DNA of 64,000 bases from Oscillospiraceae bacterium (GTDB taxonomy: Bacteria; Bacillota; Clostridia; Oscillospirales; Acutalibacteraceae), in contig WRED01000001.1 in the NCBI GenBank assembly GCA_009779495.1, positions 86,422-150,421 of the forward strand, written 5' to 3'. The notes beneath the pieces are model-generated. The model was not told where the DNA came from. It saw nothing but the letters and a program-made list of their open reading frames with translations, and made no database searches. The position numbers and the translations under genes were made by a program. Below, piece by piece: positions 15,818-24,442 of the stretch (the stretch's first letter is position 1; the number at the start of each line of letters is the position of its first letter).

Positions 15818-17617
15818 TTAATATTTGCGGAATAAAATCACGTCTGTGAATCCCCTGCGCCCGACGACCTTGTCCGTCACGTCGCTCAGGCCCTTGAGAA
15901 GCTTGTCGATAAACTGATCAAACGCGGCGGGGTCAGCCGGTTTTTCGTACACGCCGCAGTACACTAAAGCGTTATAAAGAAGCTCTGTGACGCGCTTACA
16001 CTCCGCATCGTCAGCCACGGTGCTTTCGAGCAGCAGTTCAGCCTCCGCGACGGCGGCGTCCAAAACCTTAAGCTGATCCTCCGTCAGGGCGTCACGGTCG
16101 ATATTCGCGACCCTGGGCAGATAATCGCGGTAGATATTCTTGATGTATCTGCTTCCGTTGAACTGCGGGAACGCGGGATCGGAATGCACGTTGTCGATCT
16201 CGCCGAGCATGATCTTGCAGGCAAGGCGCACGGCCACGTCATTGTACGCGATCTCATGGTGCTGGCCGATGAAGTACCAGGTACGCTCGGGCAGATAGCA
16301 GGTGGAGGCGTTGAGGGAGTCATAGATATGGTTATGGGCAGGATTGGTACAGTACACCTTTTTGCCCGCCGCGCCGTCAGCGGGATATTTTTCGCCGACG
16401 GGCACACTGTCAGTCCCCATCGCGGTCGAGGATATCTGAATGATACCGTCGGAGTTGCTCGTCGCCCCGCTTTTGAAGAACTGGAAGTACTGATAGTCAC
16501 CGTCCCAGCCCGTGCCGAACTTGAGCCCGCATCCGGCAATGTTGAAAATTTCGATGCCGTATTTGCCCGTCAGCTCCTCCACGATATCGGGAAGATTTTT
16601 CTGGACGTTATAGTATCTATCGGTCAGCTTGCGTATCTCGGCTTTGCTCGGGTCGCTTAAAAGCTTATCCGCAAGCTCGGGATAGCGCTCATGGGGCACA
16701 AGTGCCCACAGCGACGGCGTGTTGACAATGAACTCCGCTATCACGGTGTCCAGTATGTTGTCGATCAGGTTGCGCAAAAACTGCCTCGGGAAAAGCCGCA
16801 GGGCCACGTTAATGAGATAGGAATAGTTCTCGTCTATGAGCTGGGGGATAATCTCATTGTAGAGCAGCCTGTCCGCGTCGTCGGCGTAGTTCTTGGTCAT
16901 CATATCGGCCACCATGTCGCTTCCGTCATAAGCCGCGACGACGTTTATGACCTTGGACACGTCCCTCTTGTCCCTGTACAGGTCAAAGTAGGCGTTGGTC
17001 ACTGTTCCGCCAAGGCTCACGGGCAGCAGCGTGACCTGCTTCGCGCCGGTCTGCTGTTTGACAAGCTGGATGTAATTGTGGAGGTTTTCCGCCTGTTCAT
17101 AAGTATTTGAAAAAGCGGGGAAATTAAACTGATAAATATTTTCCTCACCGTAGTCCTGAATATAATCCCTGATGGGAAGCATACGGTAGAAGTAGTCCTT
17201 GTCATCTTTCGCGTATTCGGAGATCGGATAGTTGAACTGAAGCGCCTGGATGTTTTCGACCGAGTGACCCGTTTCGTCGTGCTGCGCGTACTTGAACAGC
17301 GACGGCCCGTACTTTTGGAGCGCGCTTGTCAGTCCGACATCCCTTTGAAGTACTAAAGAGAGCAGGGCGGGCGGAATGACACTCCATATGTTGTCCATCA
17401 GCTCGTCCGAGTAGAGATTGAACACCGTCCAGACGTCGAAACCGGGAATCGGCACATTGTTTTCGTCATACAGCGTCGTTCTGGACATTCCGATGCCCGG
17501 GACGATGATGACGGGATCGGGCTTTTGCGTTTTCGCGTTTGACATAACAACCCCCACAGACATAATCATTACGACGGCAATGATGAGCGCGAGAGCTTTT
17601 TTCCACATTTTTTTCAT
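15818..17617 (-). CDS. Secreted alpha/beta hydrolase (LCAT/lipase-like)
   Basis: A 599-residue exported protein with a signal peptide ([16 protein letters not shown], then SNAKTQ). It starts with [13 protein letters not shown], an LCAT-like oxyanion segment, and has the nucleophile elbow [10 protein letters not shown] (Ser with an atypical PVSLGG in place of GHSLGG). A late GQHHEIAY may supply the histidine. The C-terminal 120 residues are helical and charged with no recognised domain. ATG 17617 is chosen with AGGG upstream. It is likely an acyl hydrolase at the cell surface; the substrate is unknown. asnS follows 16 bp later. Confidence 0.7.
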   Translation of the reverse strand: MKKMWKKALALIIAVVMIMSVGVVMSNAKTQKPDPVIIVPGIGMSRTTLYDENNVPIPGFDVWTVFNLYSDELMDNIWSVIPPALLSLVLQRDVGLTSALQKYGPSLFKYAQHDETGHSVENIQALQFNYPISEYAKDDKDYFYRMLPIRDYIQDYGEENIYQFNFPAFSNTYEQAENLHNYIQLVKQQTGAKQVTLLPVSLGGTVTNAYFDLYRDKRDVSKVINVVAAYDGSDMVADMMTKNYADDADRLLYNEIIPQLIDENYSYLINVALRLFPRQFLRNLIDNILDTVIAEFIVNTPSLWALVPHERYPELADKLLSDPSKAEIRKLTDRYYNVQKNLPDIVEELTGKYGIEIFNIAGCGLKFGTGWDGDYQYFQFFKSGATSNSDGIIQISSTAMGTDSVPVGEKYPADGAAGKKVYCTNPAHNHIYDSLNASTCYLPERTWYFIGQHHEIAYNDVAVRLACKIMLGEIDNVHSDPAFPQFNGSRYIKNIYRDYLPRVANIDRDALTEDQLKVLDAAVAEAELLLESTVADDAECKRVTELLYNALVYCGVYEKPADPAAFDQFIDKLLKGLSDVTDKVVGRRGFTDVILFRKY

Positions 17618-17725
17618 AGCAACCCTCAAGTCCTTTCCTTATGGCTAGTTAATAGTATACATCAAAAATTTGTTAAGGTCAATCGGTTAAGGCGGTTTTT
17701 TATAAAATTTTTTTGTAAAAAGCTA

Positions 17726-17754
17726 TTGACATTTCCTTTCTCATGTGCCATACT
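17726..17754 (+). promoter_or_regulatory. Promoter of the aromatic amino acid operon
   Basis: TTGACA (17726-17731), 17-bp spacer, CATACT (17749-17754). Transcription would begin near 17761, upstream of the aromatic-rich leader peptide. Confidence 0.65.
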
Positions 17755-17788
17755 TTAGGATAACAGTATGGAAATCGGAGAAAACATC

Positions 17789-17896
17789 ATGAACCGCAAC
17801 CTTTCCGCAGTTGAATACTTTACCTATTTTGGCTTTGCCGGCTATTATTTTGGCAAGGCCGGTTTGGTGTTCGCTGTAAACGGGAGACGCGCTTAA
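17789..17896 (+). CDS. Tyr/Phe-rich leader peptide of the aro operon
   Basis: A 35-codon frame with a Shine-Dalgarno (GGAG, 8 nt before ATG). Nine residues are Tyr or Phe, eight of them in the 12-residue run YFTYFGFAGYYF (residues 10-21). No other aromatic cluster of this density is in the window. It is followed by a short hairpin, a terminator and the DAHP synthase gene. This is the architecture of ribosome-mediated attenuation: ribosomes stalling at Tyr/Phe codons would change the folding of the downstream RNA. An in-frame ATG at 17768 exists but its ribosome site would precede the predicted transcription start. Confidence 0.85.
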   Translation: MNRNLSAVEYFTYFGFAGYYFGKAGLVFAVNGRRA

Positions 17897-17945
17897 TTCT
17901 ATAGGGATAGAATCAGGCCCCGCAGTGAATACCGCTGTCGGGGTC
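17896..17945 (+). promoter_or_regulatory. Attenuator: hairpin plus intrinsic terminator before aroF
   Basis: ATTCTAT (17896-17902) pairs with ATAGAAT (17907-17913) around AGGG. Next, GGCCCCGCAG (17916-17925) pairs with the CTG-T-CGGGGTC arm (17935-17945), followed by TTTTC and a T-rich stretch. The second hairpin is a rho-independent terminator located 54 bp before aroF. The exact antiterminator pairing was not worked out. Confidence 0.75.
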
Positions 17946-17998
17946 TTTTCGTATTTATTTTTCCGTACTGTTGAATATGTTTATCGGGGGATTTTACC

Positions 17999-19030
17999 AT
18001 GATCGTAATCTTAAAACAAAACCATAACGAGGAACAGCTTGATTCCCTGAGAAGATGGATGAAAAGCATGGACATCGACATCCACACGAGCCAGGGCATG
18101 AACCAGACCGTGCTGGGGCTGATCGGCGACACGTCTCAGGTGGACGCCGATCTCATCCGCGCGCTTGAGATCGTCGAGGACGTCAAGCGCGTGCAGGAGC
18201 CTTACAAAAAAGCGAACCGCAAGTTCCACCCGGACGACACGGTCGTTGACGTAAACGGCGTGAAAATCGGCGGAGGGGAACTGCAAATCATCGCGGGGCC
18301 GTGTTCGGTTGAATCGCGCGGGCAGCTTTGCATGATCGCCGAAAGCGTGAAAGCTTCGGGCGCGACGCTGCTGCGGGGCGGCGCGTTCAAGCCGCGCACC
18401 TCGCCCTATGCGTTCCAGGGAATGCGGGCCGACGGGATCGAGCTTTTGCTGGAGGCCAAAAAACTCACCGGCCTGCCCATCGTGACGGAGATCATGGATC
18501 TGTCGCAGCTTGAGCTGTTCGCCGACGTAGACGTCATCCAGGTCGGCGCGCGTAACATGCAGAACTTTGAACTGCTCAGGCGCCTGGGTCAGACAGACAA
18601 GCCCATCCTCCTCAAGCGCGGCCTGTCGAGCACACTAGAGGAGCTTTTGATGAGCGCGGAATACATCATGTCGGGCGGGAACGAAAAGGTCATTTTGTGC
18701 GAGCGCGGCATACGCACCTTCGAGACGGCGACGCGCAACACCCTTGACCTGTCGGCTATCCCGCTGATCAAAGAGCTGTCGCACCTGCCGATTATCGTCG
18801 ATCCAAGCCACGCCACGGGGATCGCGCGGATGGTCGAGCCGATGGCCCTGGCGGCGGCGGCGGCGGGCGCGGACGGGCTTATCATTGAGGTGCACAACGA
18901 TCCGCCGAGGGCGCTGTGTGACGGCGTGCAGTCATTGACGCCCGCGAAGTTTGACGCGTTGTTTAAGAGAGTAATGGCAATCGCCGAGGTCAGAAAACAG
19001 ATAGATCAGGAAAGGACGGTCTCAACATGA
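17999..19030 (+). CDS. aroF: 3-deoxy-7-phosphoheptulonate synthase (DAHP synthase, type I-beta)
   Basis: First step of the shikimate pathway: phosphoenolpyruvate plus erythrose-4-phosphate. The protein has an N-terminal ferredoxin-like regulatory domain of about 85 residues (MIVILKQNHNEEQLDSL) and then the KDO8P/DAHP synthase barrel, with IAGPCSVES, RGGAFKPRTSPYAFQG, KRGL and PIIVDPSHATG. The extra N-terminal domain usually confers feedback control by Tyr or Phe. The start is ATG with GGGGGA 9 nt upstream. It overlaps tyrA by 4 bp (ATGA). Upstream attenuation is likely. Confidence 0.95.
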   Translation: MIVILKQNHNEEQLDSLRRWMKSMDIDIHTSQGMNQTVLGLIGDTSQVDADLIRALEIVEDVKRVQEPYKKANRKFHPDDTVVDVNGVKIGGGELQIIAGPCSVESRGQLCMIAESVKASGATLLRGGAFKPRTSPYAFQGMRADGIELLLEAKKLTGLPIVTEIMDLSQLELFADVDVIQVGARNMQNFELLRRLGQTDKPILLKRGLSSTLEELLMSAEYIMSGGNEKVILCERGIRTFETATRNTLDLSAIPLIKELSHLPIIVDPSHATGIARMVEPMALAAAAAGADGLIIEVHNDPPRALCDGVQSLTPAKFDALFKRVMAIAEVRKQIDQERTVST

Positions 19031-19857
19031 ACATCGGAATAATCGGGCTTGGGCTTATCGGCGGCTCGTTGGCGAAGTCTATCCGGCAGAACACGGACAA
19101 CACGGTCTGGGGCCGCGATATCAAGGATTCCGTCGTTTTAAAGGCGCAGGTGGTAAACGCCATCGACGGGGAACTGACGGACGATACATTAAAGCAATGC
19201 GACCTGGTCATCGTCGCGCTGTATCCGTCGGCGACGGTGGACTTCGTCACGGAGCATCGCGGGGACTTCAAAAAGGGTTGTATCGTGATAGACTGCTGCG
19301 GCGTGAAGGAACGCGTGTGCGCCCCTTTGTTCGGCATCGCGAGGGAAAACGGCTTCACCTTCATCGGGGCGCATCCCATGGCGGGCATCGCGTTTTCAGG
19401 CTTCGATCACTCGCGCAATTCCCTGTTCGAGGACGCGTCGATGATCCTGACGCCCGGCCCTGACGCCGAAATCGGGCAGATGCACATGCTGAAAACGCTG
19501 TTCACGCGGATCGGGTTTTCGCGCATCCAGATGTCCACGCCCAAAGAGCACGACGAGGTGATCGCGTGCACGTCGCAGCTTGCGCACGTGGTGTCCAGCG
19601 CGTATGTCAAGAGTCCGGCGGCGTCCCGGTACAAGGGCTTTTCGGCCGGGAGCTTTAAGGATATGACAAGGGTCGCGAAGCTCAACGAGGTCATGTGGAC
19701 GGAGCTGTTCATGGACAACCGCGACAACCTGCTTTTGGAAATCGACGGCATCACCGCGCGGCTTTTAGAGTACAGGGACGCGCTGGCGGAGGGTGACGGG
19801 AAGCGGTTATCCGCCCTTCTCCGCGAGGGAAGCGACATAAAGATAAGCTTGGGCTGA
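19027..19857 (+). CDS. tyrA: Prephenate dehydrogenase
   Basis: Converts prephenate to 4-hydroxyphenylpyruvate on the tyrosine branch. It has an N-terminal NAD-binding Rossmann fold with GIIGLGLIGGSLAKS, the conserved GAHPMAGIAFSGFDHS motif with the substrate-binding His and Ser, and an all-helical C-terminal dimer domain including FSAGSFKDMTRVA. At 276 residues it lacks the ACT domain found in some Firmicutes versions, so feedback sensing may rest on the DAHP synthase and leader instead. It overlaps aroF by 4 bp. Confidence 0.93.
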   Translation: MNIGIIGLGLIGGSLAKSIRQNTDNTVWGRDIKDSVVLKAQVVNAIDGELTDDTLKQCDLVIVALYPSATVDFVTEHRGDFKKGCIVIDCCGVKERVCAPLFGIARENGFTFIGAHPMAGIAFSGFDHSRNSLFEDASMILTPGPDAEIGQMHMLKTLFTRIGFSRIQMSTPKEHDEVIACTSQLAHVVSSAYVKSPAASRYKGFSAGSFKDMTRVAKLNEVMWTELFMDNRDNLLLEIDGITARLLEYRDALAEGDGKRLSALLREGSDIKISLG

Positions 19858-19911
19858 ATATGGCCGCTTTTATAGGGGCCGATGCCCGCGTTGTTGAACA
19901 GGAGTGAGATA

Positions 19912-20592
19912 ATGAATACAGAAGCATTTACAGGCAGAGCGTATGCTTATGTCAAAGCGCGTCCGGGTTATCCCGATGAAGCTATGGAATACATCTATAA
20001 GCTTGCGCCAATGGGCGCTGTGTTCGCCGACATTGGCGCGGGAACGGGAAAGTTTACGGAGCTTCTCGCCCTGTACGGAAATGAAATATTCGCAGTTGAA
20101 CCGAACGCGGATATGCGCGGACAGCTTGTAATAGCGCTTTCACACTTTCCAAACACAAAAATATTTGACGGCACAGCCGAAGCTACAAAGCTTCCCGACA
20201 ATAGCGTTGATGTTATTACCTGCGCACAGGCGTTGAACAAATTTGATTTAGATATGTTCCGGATGGAATGCCAAAGAATCGGTAAGTCTAACCCCATCGT
20301 TGTTTCGCTATATAATCAAACCCCCGGTAAAAATGAAAGTGCTTCTCGTTACAATAAATCGACAGGTTCTTTTTATAGAAATCCGGAAGTACGGGTTTTT
20401 TCGAACCCTGTTTACTTTACACGGGATAATTGGCTGTTATATCATACATCAATGTCTGGTGTTCCTATGGAATCTGATGCAGGATATGAAAAGTATACCG
20501 CAGAATTGAACGCAATATTTGAACGCGACAGCGTGAACGGTTTTTTACGCCTTGATTTCACAACGAAAGTATACAGCGAACAAATAGGATAA
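19912..20592 (+). CDS. Class I SAM-dependent methyltransferase (accessory insertion in aro operon)
   Basis: A 226-residue methyltransferase. Motif I is ADIGAGTGKFTE, motif II EIFAVEPNADM, and motif IV VITCAQALNKFD; relatives methylate small molecules. ATG 19912 has AGGAGTGAG upstream. It splits an otherwise tight aro operon: tyrA ends 54 bp before and aroB starts 109 bp after it. Base composition is clearly more A/T-rich, especially in its second half, than the neighbouring aro genes, and a dispersed repeat begins at its stop codon. These signs suggest it was inserted. No role in aromatic synthesis is evident. Confidence 0.85.
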   Translation: MNTEAFTGRAYAYVKARPGYPDEAMEYIYKLAPMGAVFADIGAGTGKFTELLALYGNEIFAVEPNADMRGQLVIALSHFPNTKIFDGTAEATKLPDNSVDVITCAQALNKFDLDMFRMECQRIGKSNPIVVSLYNQTPGKNESASRYNKSTGSFYRNPEVRVFSNPVYFTRDNWLLYHTSMSGVPMESDAGYEKYTAELNAIFERDSVNGFLRLDFTTKVYSEQIG

Positions 20593-20637
20593 GCATTTTC
20601 TCCATTTGTACATCGTAACACAATTCCCACATCGGCC
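20589..20637. repeat. Dispersed intergenic repeat, copy B
   Basis: Matches copy A at 967-1015, sharing ATAAGCATTTTCT, GTACATCGTA, ACAAT and CCC in the same order. It starts within the last codon of the methyltransferase gene. A further 55 bp of non-coding sequence leads to aroB. Confidence 0.55.
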
Positions 20638-20701
20638 TCTCCACCCCGACGCATATCAGGGGAACAAGCTTTGCAAAGCTTAATAAGGATGGATGACAGC
20701 A

Positions 20702-21757
20702 GTGAAAACCATAAGCGTAAAAACAAAACAGCGCTGCTACGATGTGCTTATCGGCAGTGGGCTGCTGGGTGACGCGGGCAAGCTTCTGTCACAGGTGTCG
20801 CCAAAGTGCCGCGTGATGCTTGTGTCTGACGACGTTGTTCACGGCCTGTACGGCGAACCTGCGGCGGAGTCGTTTCGCCGCTCCGGCTTTTCGGTAAGCG
20901 AGTTCGTTTTTGAGCACGGCGAACGGTCGAAGAATCTGACCGTCTGCGCCGCGCTTTTGGAGCGCATGGCTCAGGAGCAGCTCACGCGGACGGACATGAT
21001 CGCCGCTTTAGGCGGCGGCGTCACGGGGGATCTGGCAGGATTCGCGGCGTCCGCGTATCTGCGCGGCGTCCGCTTCGCCAATTTTCCGACGACGCTTTTG
21101 GCCTGCGTTGACTCGTCCGTCGGTGGCAAAACGGGCGTGAACCTCAGCGCCGGCAAGAATCTGGCCGGGGCGTTCTGGCAGCCCTCCCTCGTGGTGTGCG
21201 ACACGGACACGTTGTCTACCCTGCCCCCTGACGTGCTGGCTGACGGCATCGCGGAGTCGGTCAAGTATGGGATGATACGCGATGCGGAACTGTTTTCAAA
21301 GCTTCGGGACGGCACGTTTTTATCAAATCTTGAGGATGGTATCGCGGCGTGCGTGTCGATCAAAAACGAAATCGTCGGCGCGGACGAGCTTGACAGGGGC
21401 CAGCGGCAGCTGCTCAATTTCGGGCACACCGCCGGACACGCGATAGAGCGCGCGAGCGGGTATGGGATATCCCACGGGCACGCGGTGGCGATCGGCATGG
21501 CCGTTATCAGCCGGGCGTTCGAGCGTCTGGGCGAAGCAATGGGATGTTCCGCGCCGCTTTTGGAAGCGCTTGAGGGGTACGGCTTGCCGGTCACGTGCGG
21601 ATATGACGCCGCAGCATTGGCCGAGCACGCTTTGCGGGACAAAAAGCGCGGCGGGGACGAGATCACGCTGGTTGTGCCGAAGCGTGTCGGGGAATGCGTT
21701 TTGCGGAGGATACCTGTAAGCGAATTGAAAAATATATTTGAGCTGGGGTTAGAATAG
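20702..21757 (+). CDS. aroB: 3-dehydroquinate synthase
   Basis: Second shikimate pathway enzyme, an NAD- and metal-dependent cyclisation of DAHP. The landmarks are GGGVTGDLAGFAAS (NAD/phosphate loop), TTLLACVDSSVGGKTGVN, and metal ligands in LLNFGHTAGHAIE and SHGHAVAIGM. I choose GTG 20702 (MKTISVKTKQ) because AAGGATGG ends 9 nt before it; the ATG at 20693 is only 2 nt from the ribosome site. Length 351 residues, typical. aroA follows 4 bp after the stop. Confidence 0.95.
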   Translation: MKTISVKTKQRCYDVLIGSGLLGDAGKLLSQVSPKCRVMLVSDDVVHGLYGEPAAESFRRSGFSVSEFVFEHGERSKNLTVCAALLERMAQEQLTRTDMIAALGGGVTGDLAGFAASAYLRGVRFANFPTTLLACVDSSVGGKTGVNLSAGKNLAGAFWQPSLVVCDTDTLSTLPPDVLADGIAESVKYGMIRDAELFSKLRDGTFLSNLEDGIAACVSIKNEIVGADELDRGQRQLLNFGHTAGHAIERASGYGISHGHAVAIGMAVISRAFERLGEAMGCSAPLLEALEGYGLPVTCGYDAAALAEHALRDKKRGGDEITLVVPKRVGECVLRRIPVSELKNIFELGLE

Positions 21758-21761
21758 TCTC

Positions 21762-23024
21762 ATGAACATAAAAATCACATCCTCTCCCCTATACGGGGTG
21801 ATTCGCGCAATCCCCTCAAAATCCGACGCGCACCGCGCGCTCATTTGCGCGTCACTGTGTCATGAACCGACCCAGATCGTCATGAGCGGCGAGCTTTCGG
21901 AGGACATAAGCGCCACGATCAATTGCCTTCGCTCCCTCGGCGCGGAAATCATCGAGGACAGCGGCGGCGTTACCGTACATCCTGTCGGCGGCAGGACGAA
22001 CCATTCCGCCGCGCTTGATTGCGCCGAAAGCGGCTCCACCCTAAGATTTATGCTGCCTGTGGCGGCGGTTTTGGGCGGAAGCTTTACCGTGACGGGGCGC
22101 GGACGGCTCCCCCAGCGGCCCGTTGACACGCTGGCAGCGCTGCTGAACAGTCACGGCTGCACCGTCACAGGAAACGCTCTGCCCCTGCGCTGTGACGGCA
22201 AGCTGACGGGAGGAAGCTTCCCGCTGGAGGGTAACGTCAGTTCGCAGTATGTGTCGGGGCTTTTGTTCGCGTTGCCGCTTTTGGACACAGACAGCGAAAT
22301 ACGCCTGCTGTCAGCCCTTGAGTCGTCGGCCTACGCGGACATGACTGTCAATACGCTTGCGCGCTTCGGAGTCGAGGTCACAAAAACCGCTGGCGGCTTT
22401 TATGTAAAGGGCAATCAGACCTACCGATCGCCCGGTGCTTACGAGGTTGAGGGCGACTGGTCGAACACGGCATTCTGGCTTTGCGCCGCGGCAATCGGCG
22501 GGAAGATTTCCTGTGCCGGACTTAACATGCGCTCAAGCCAGCCTGACAGGGAAATCGTGAATATCCTGAAGCGTACGGGCGCGTCCGCCCTGGAAACATC
22601 GGACGGCCTGACGGTGACTTGCGGCAAGCTTCAGCCGTTTGATATGGATGCGTCGCAGTGTCCCGACCTTGTTCCCGCTGCGGCCGTGCTGATGACGGCG
22701 GCGCGGGGCAGGTCGCTTATCAAAAACGCGGGACGCCTGCGTCTCAAGGAAAGCGACCGGCTTTCGGCGGTGACTTCCGCGCTTAACGCGGTCGGCGCAA
22801 ACATACGCGAACGCGCGGATTCGCTGGAAATTGACGGCACGGGACGGCTGACGGGCGGCACGACGGACAGCTTCGGCGATCACCGTATCGCGATGGCGCT
22901 GGCTGTCGCGTCACTGGCCTGCGAAAGCGAATTGACCGTCACGAACGCGCAGGCCGTCACGAAATCGTATCCGGCTTTCTTTGAGGATTTTAAGCTGTTG
23001 GGAGGAAAATTCGATGTCGTCTGA
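21762..23024 (+). CDS. aroA: 3-phosphoshikimate 1-carboxyvinyltransferase (EPSP synthase)
   Basis: Transfers the enolpyruvyl group from PEP to shikimate-3-phosphate. It shows IPSKSDAHRALI at the N-terminus, AESGSTLRFMLPV, the PQRPVD loop and RLKESDRLSAV with the C-terminal DHRIAMALAVASL. At residues 91-96 of relatives the inhibitor-sensitive form carries a GNAGT(A/S) motif; here the equivalent is ESGSTLRF, a class II-like variant. Length 420 residues. It overlaps the aroC start by 11 bp. Confidence 0.95.
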   Translation: MNIKITSSPLYGVIRAIPSKSDAHRALICASLCHEPTQIVMSGELSEDISATINCLRSLGAEIIEDSGGVTVHPVGGRTNHSAALDCAESGSTLRFMLPVAAVLGGSFTVTGRGRLPQRPVDTLAALLNSHGCTVTGNALPLRCDGKLTGGSFPLEGNVSSQYVSGLLFALPLLDTDSEIRLLSALESSAYADMTVNTLARFGVEVTKTAGGFYVKGNQTYRSPGAYEVEGDWSNTAFWLCAAAIGGKISCAGLNMRSSQPDREIVNILKRTGASALETSDGLTVTCGKLQPFDMDASQCPDLVPAAAVLMTAARGRSLIKNAGRLRLKESDRLSAVTSALNAVGANIRERADSLEIDGTGRLTGGTTDSFGDHRIAMALAVASLACESELTVTNAQAVTKSYPAFFEDFKLLGGKFDVV

Positions 23025-24126
23025 CTTCGGTAAAATGATACGGGTATCCCTGTTCGGCGAGTCGCATTCAGCGGCGATAGGCGCGGTCATCAGCGGCGTC
23101 CCGGCCGGTGAATACATTGATATAGAGGCGGTCGACGCGTTCATGGCCCGCCGCGCCCCCGGGCAGGGCGCGCACACCACATCGCGCCGCGAGGCTGACC
23201 GGCCGGTGATCCTTTCAGGGATCGCGGACAGCGTTACCACCGGCACGCCCATCGCTGCCATGATCGAAAACGGCGACGCGCGGCCAAGCGATTACGTGAG
23301 GTTCAGCGACACGCCGCGCCCGTCCCACGCCGACTATCCCGCGCTGATGAAGTACGGCGCGGCCCACGACATTCGCGGCGGCGGGCATTTTTCCGGGCGG
23401 CTGACGGCTCCGCTGTGCTTTGCGGGGGCGGTTTGCAAGCAGATACTGGCCCGTCGCGGCATTACCGTAGGGGCGCATATCGCGTCGGTGGGGGCTGTAC
23501 GGGACGAGCCGTTCGACCCCGTTGGCATCAGCGCGGAAACGCTGTCGGCACTGTCGGAAAAGTCTTTCACCGTCTTAAGCGGCAAAGCCGGGGAGCGTAT
23601 GCTTGAGGAAATCAGGCTTGCCAAAGAGGACGGTGACTCCGTGGGCGGCGTAATTGAATGCGCCGCTCTGGGGCTTCCCCCTGGTGTGGGCGAGCCGATA
23701 TTTGACGGCGTTGAAAACAGGCTCGCGGCGGCTTTGTTCGGGATTCCGGCGGTCAAGGGCGTCGAGTTCGGCGCCGGCTTCAAAGCGGCGGCCATGCGCG
23801 GCTCGGAGCACAACGACGGATACGTCTGTGACGGCGGAACTGTCCGCGCCAGGACGAACAACGGCGGCGGCATCGCGGGCGGCCTGACCACGGGAATGCC
23901 CGTCATTTTCAGGGCCGCGTTCAAGCCTACGCCGTCCATCGCGCGGGAGCAGCGGACGGTAAATCTTCGGGAAAAGAAAAACGCCGCGCTTATCATCGGC
24001 GGGCGTCATGATCCGTGCGTTGTGCCAAGGGCCGTACCCTGCGTGGAAGCGGCAGCGGCCATTGTATTGCTTGATCTGATTTTGGAGCATCATTCGAGTT
24101 GCAAATGCGAATCACGTGTTGAATAA
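23014..24126 (+). CDS. aroC: Chorismate synthase
   Basis: Forms chorismate from EPSP using reduced FMN. The signatures are RVSLFGESHSAAIG, RRAPGQGAHTTSRREAD, RGGGHFSGRLTAP and the late NNGGGIAGGLTTG plus RHDPCVVPRAVPCVEAA, covering the whole protein. I start it at ATG 23014 with GGAGG 8 nt upstream; the frame is open upstream inside aroA. Length 370 residues. After its stop, a repeat element separates it from pheA. Confidence 0.96.
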   Translation: MSSDFGKMIRVSLFGESHSAAIGAVISGVPAGEYIDIEAVDAFMARRAPGQGAHTTSRREADRPVILSGIADSVTTGTPIAAMIENGDARPSDYVRFSDTPRPSHADYPALMKYGAAHDIRGGGHFSGRLTAPLCFAGAVCKQILARRGITVGAHIASVGAVRDEPFDPVGISAETLSALSEKSFTVLSGKAGERMLEEIRLAKEDGDSVGGVIECAALGLPPGVGEPIFDGVENRLAAALFGIPAVKGVEFGAGFKAAAMRGSEHNDGYVCDGGTVRARTNNGGGIAGGLTTGMPVIFRAAFKPTPSIAREQRTVNLREKKNAALIIGGRHDPCVVPRAVPCVEAAAAIVLLDLILEHHSSCKCESRVE

Positions 24127-24185
24127 TGGAGATGTATCGACCATGTGCGCGTAAATATGATAGATATAGGGTAAAAAATGCATGC

Positions 24186-24366
24186 CATTGCGAGCGCGAG
24201 GAAAGTTTGCGTAACAGCAATGTTTGTGCGCGAAGCAATCCAGTCAGCAAATGGTTCAGAGATCAGAAATCAGGAGTGGTCAGGCAACGCAAAATAAAAG
24301 TGTATAACTGGATTGCTTCGCGCGCCAACCCTGTTATAAAAAGAACGTTTCTCTGCGCTCGCAATG
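24186..24366. mobile_element. 181-bp palindromic repeat element with ~60-bp imperfect terminal inverted repeats
   Basis: The 316-bp gap between aroC and pheA holds an element that starts CATTGCGAGCGC and ends GCGCTCGCAATG. The arms (about 24186-24245 and 24308-24366) are inverted copies that share TAACAG and CGCGAAGCAATCCAGT. The central part has no ORF and contains degenerate ATCAG-type short repeats. CATTGCGAG...GAAGCAATCC repeats are widespread in bacterial genomes. It interrupts the aro operon and could fold into a long hairpin in the transcript. Confidence 0.75.
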
Positions 24367-24442
24367 ACGCCCGACTTCTACCTGCTTTCTGTTTTTTTAA
24401 CCCGTGATTCGAGTCGCTATAGAAATTAAGGAGTTGTTCTAA

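Noticed and set aside
17755..17998. T-box riboswitch before aroF
   Set aside because: No T-box sequence (TGGNACCGCG-type) or specifier stem was seen; the aromatic leader peptide explains the region better.
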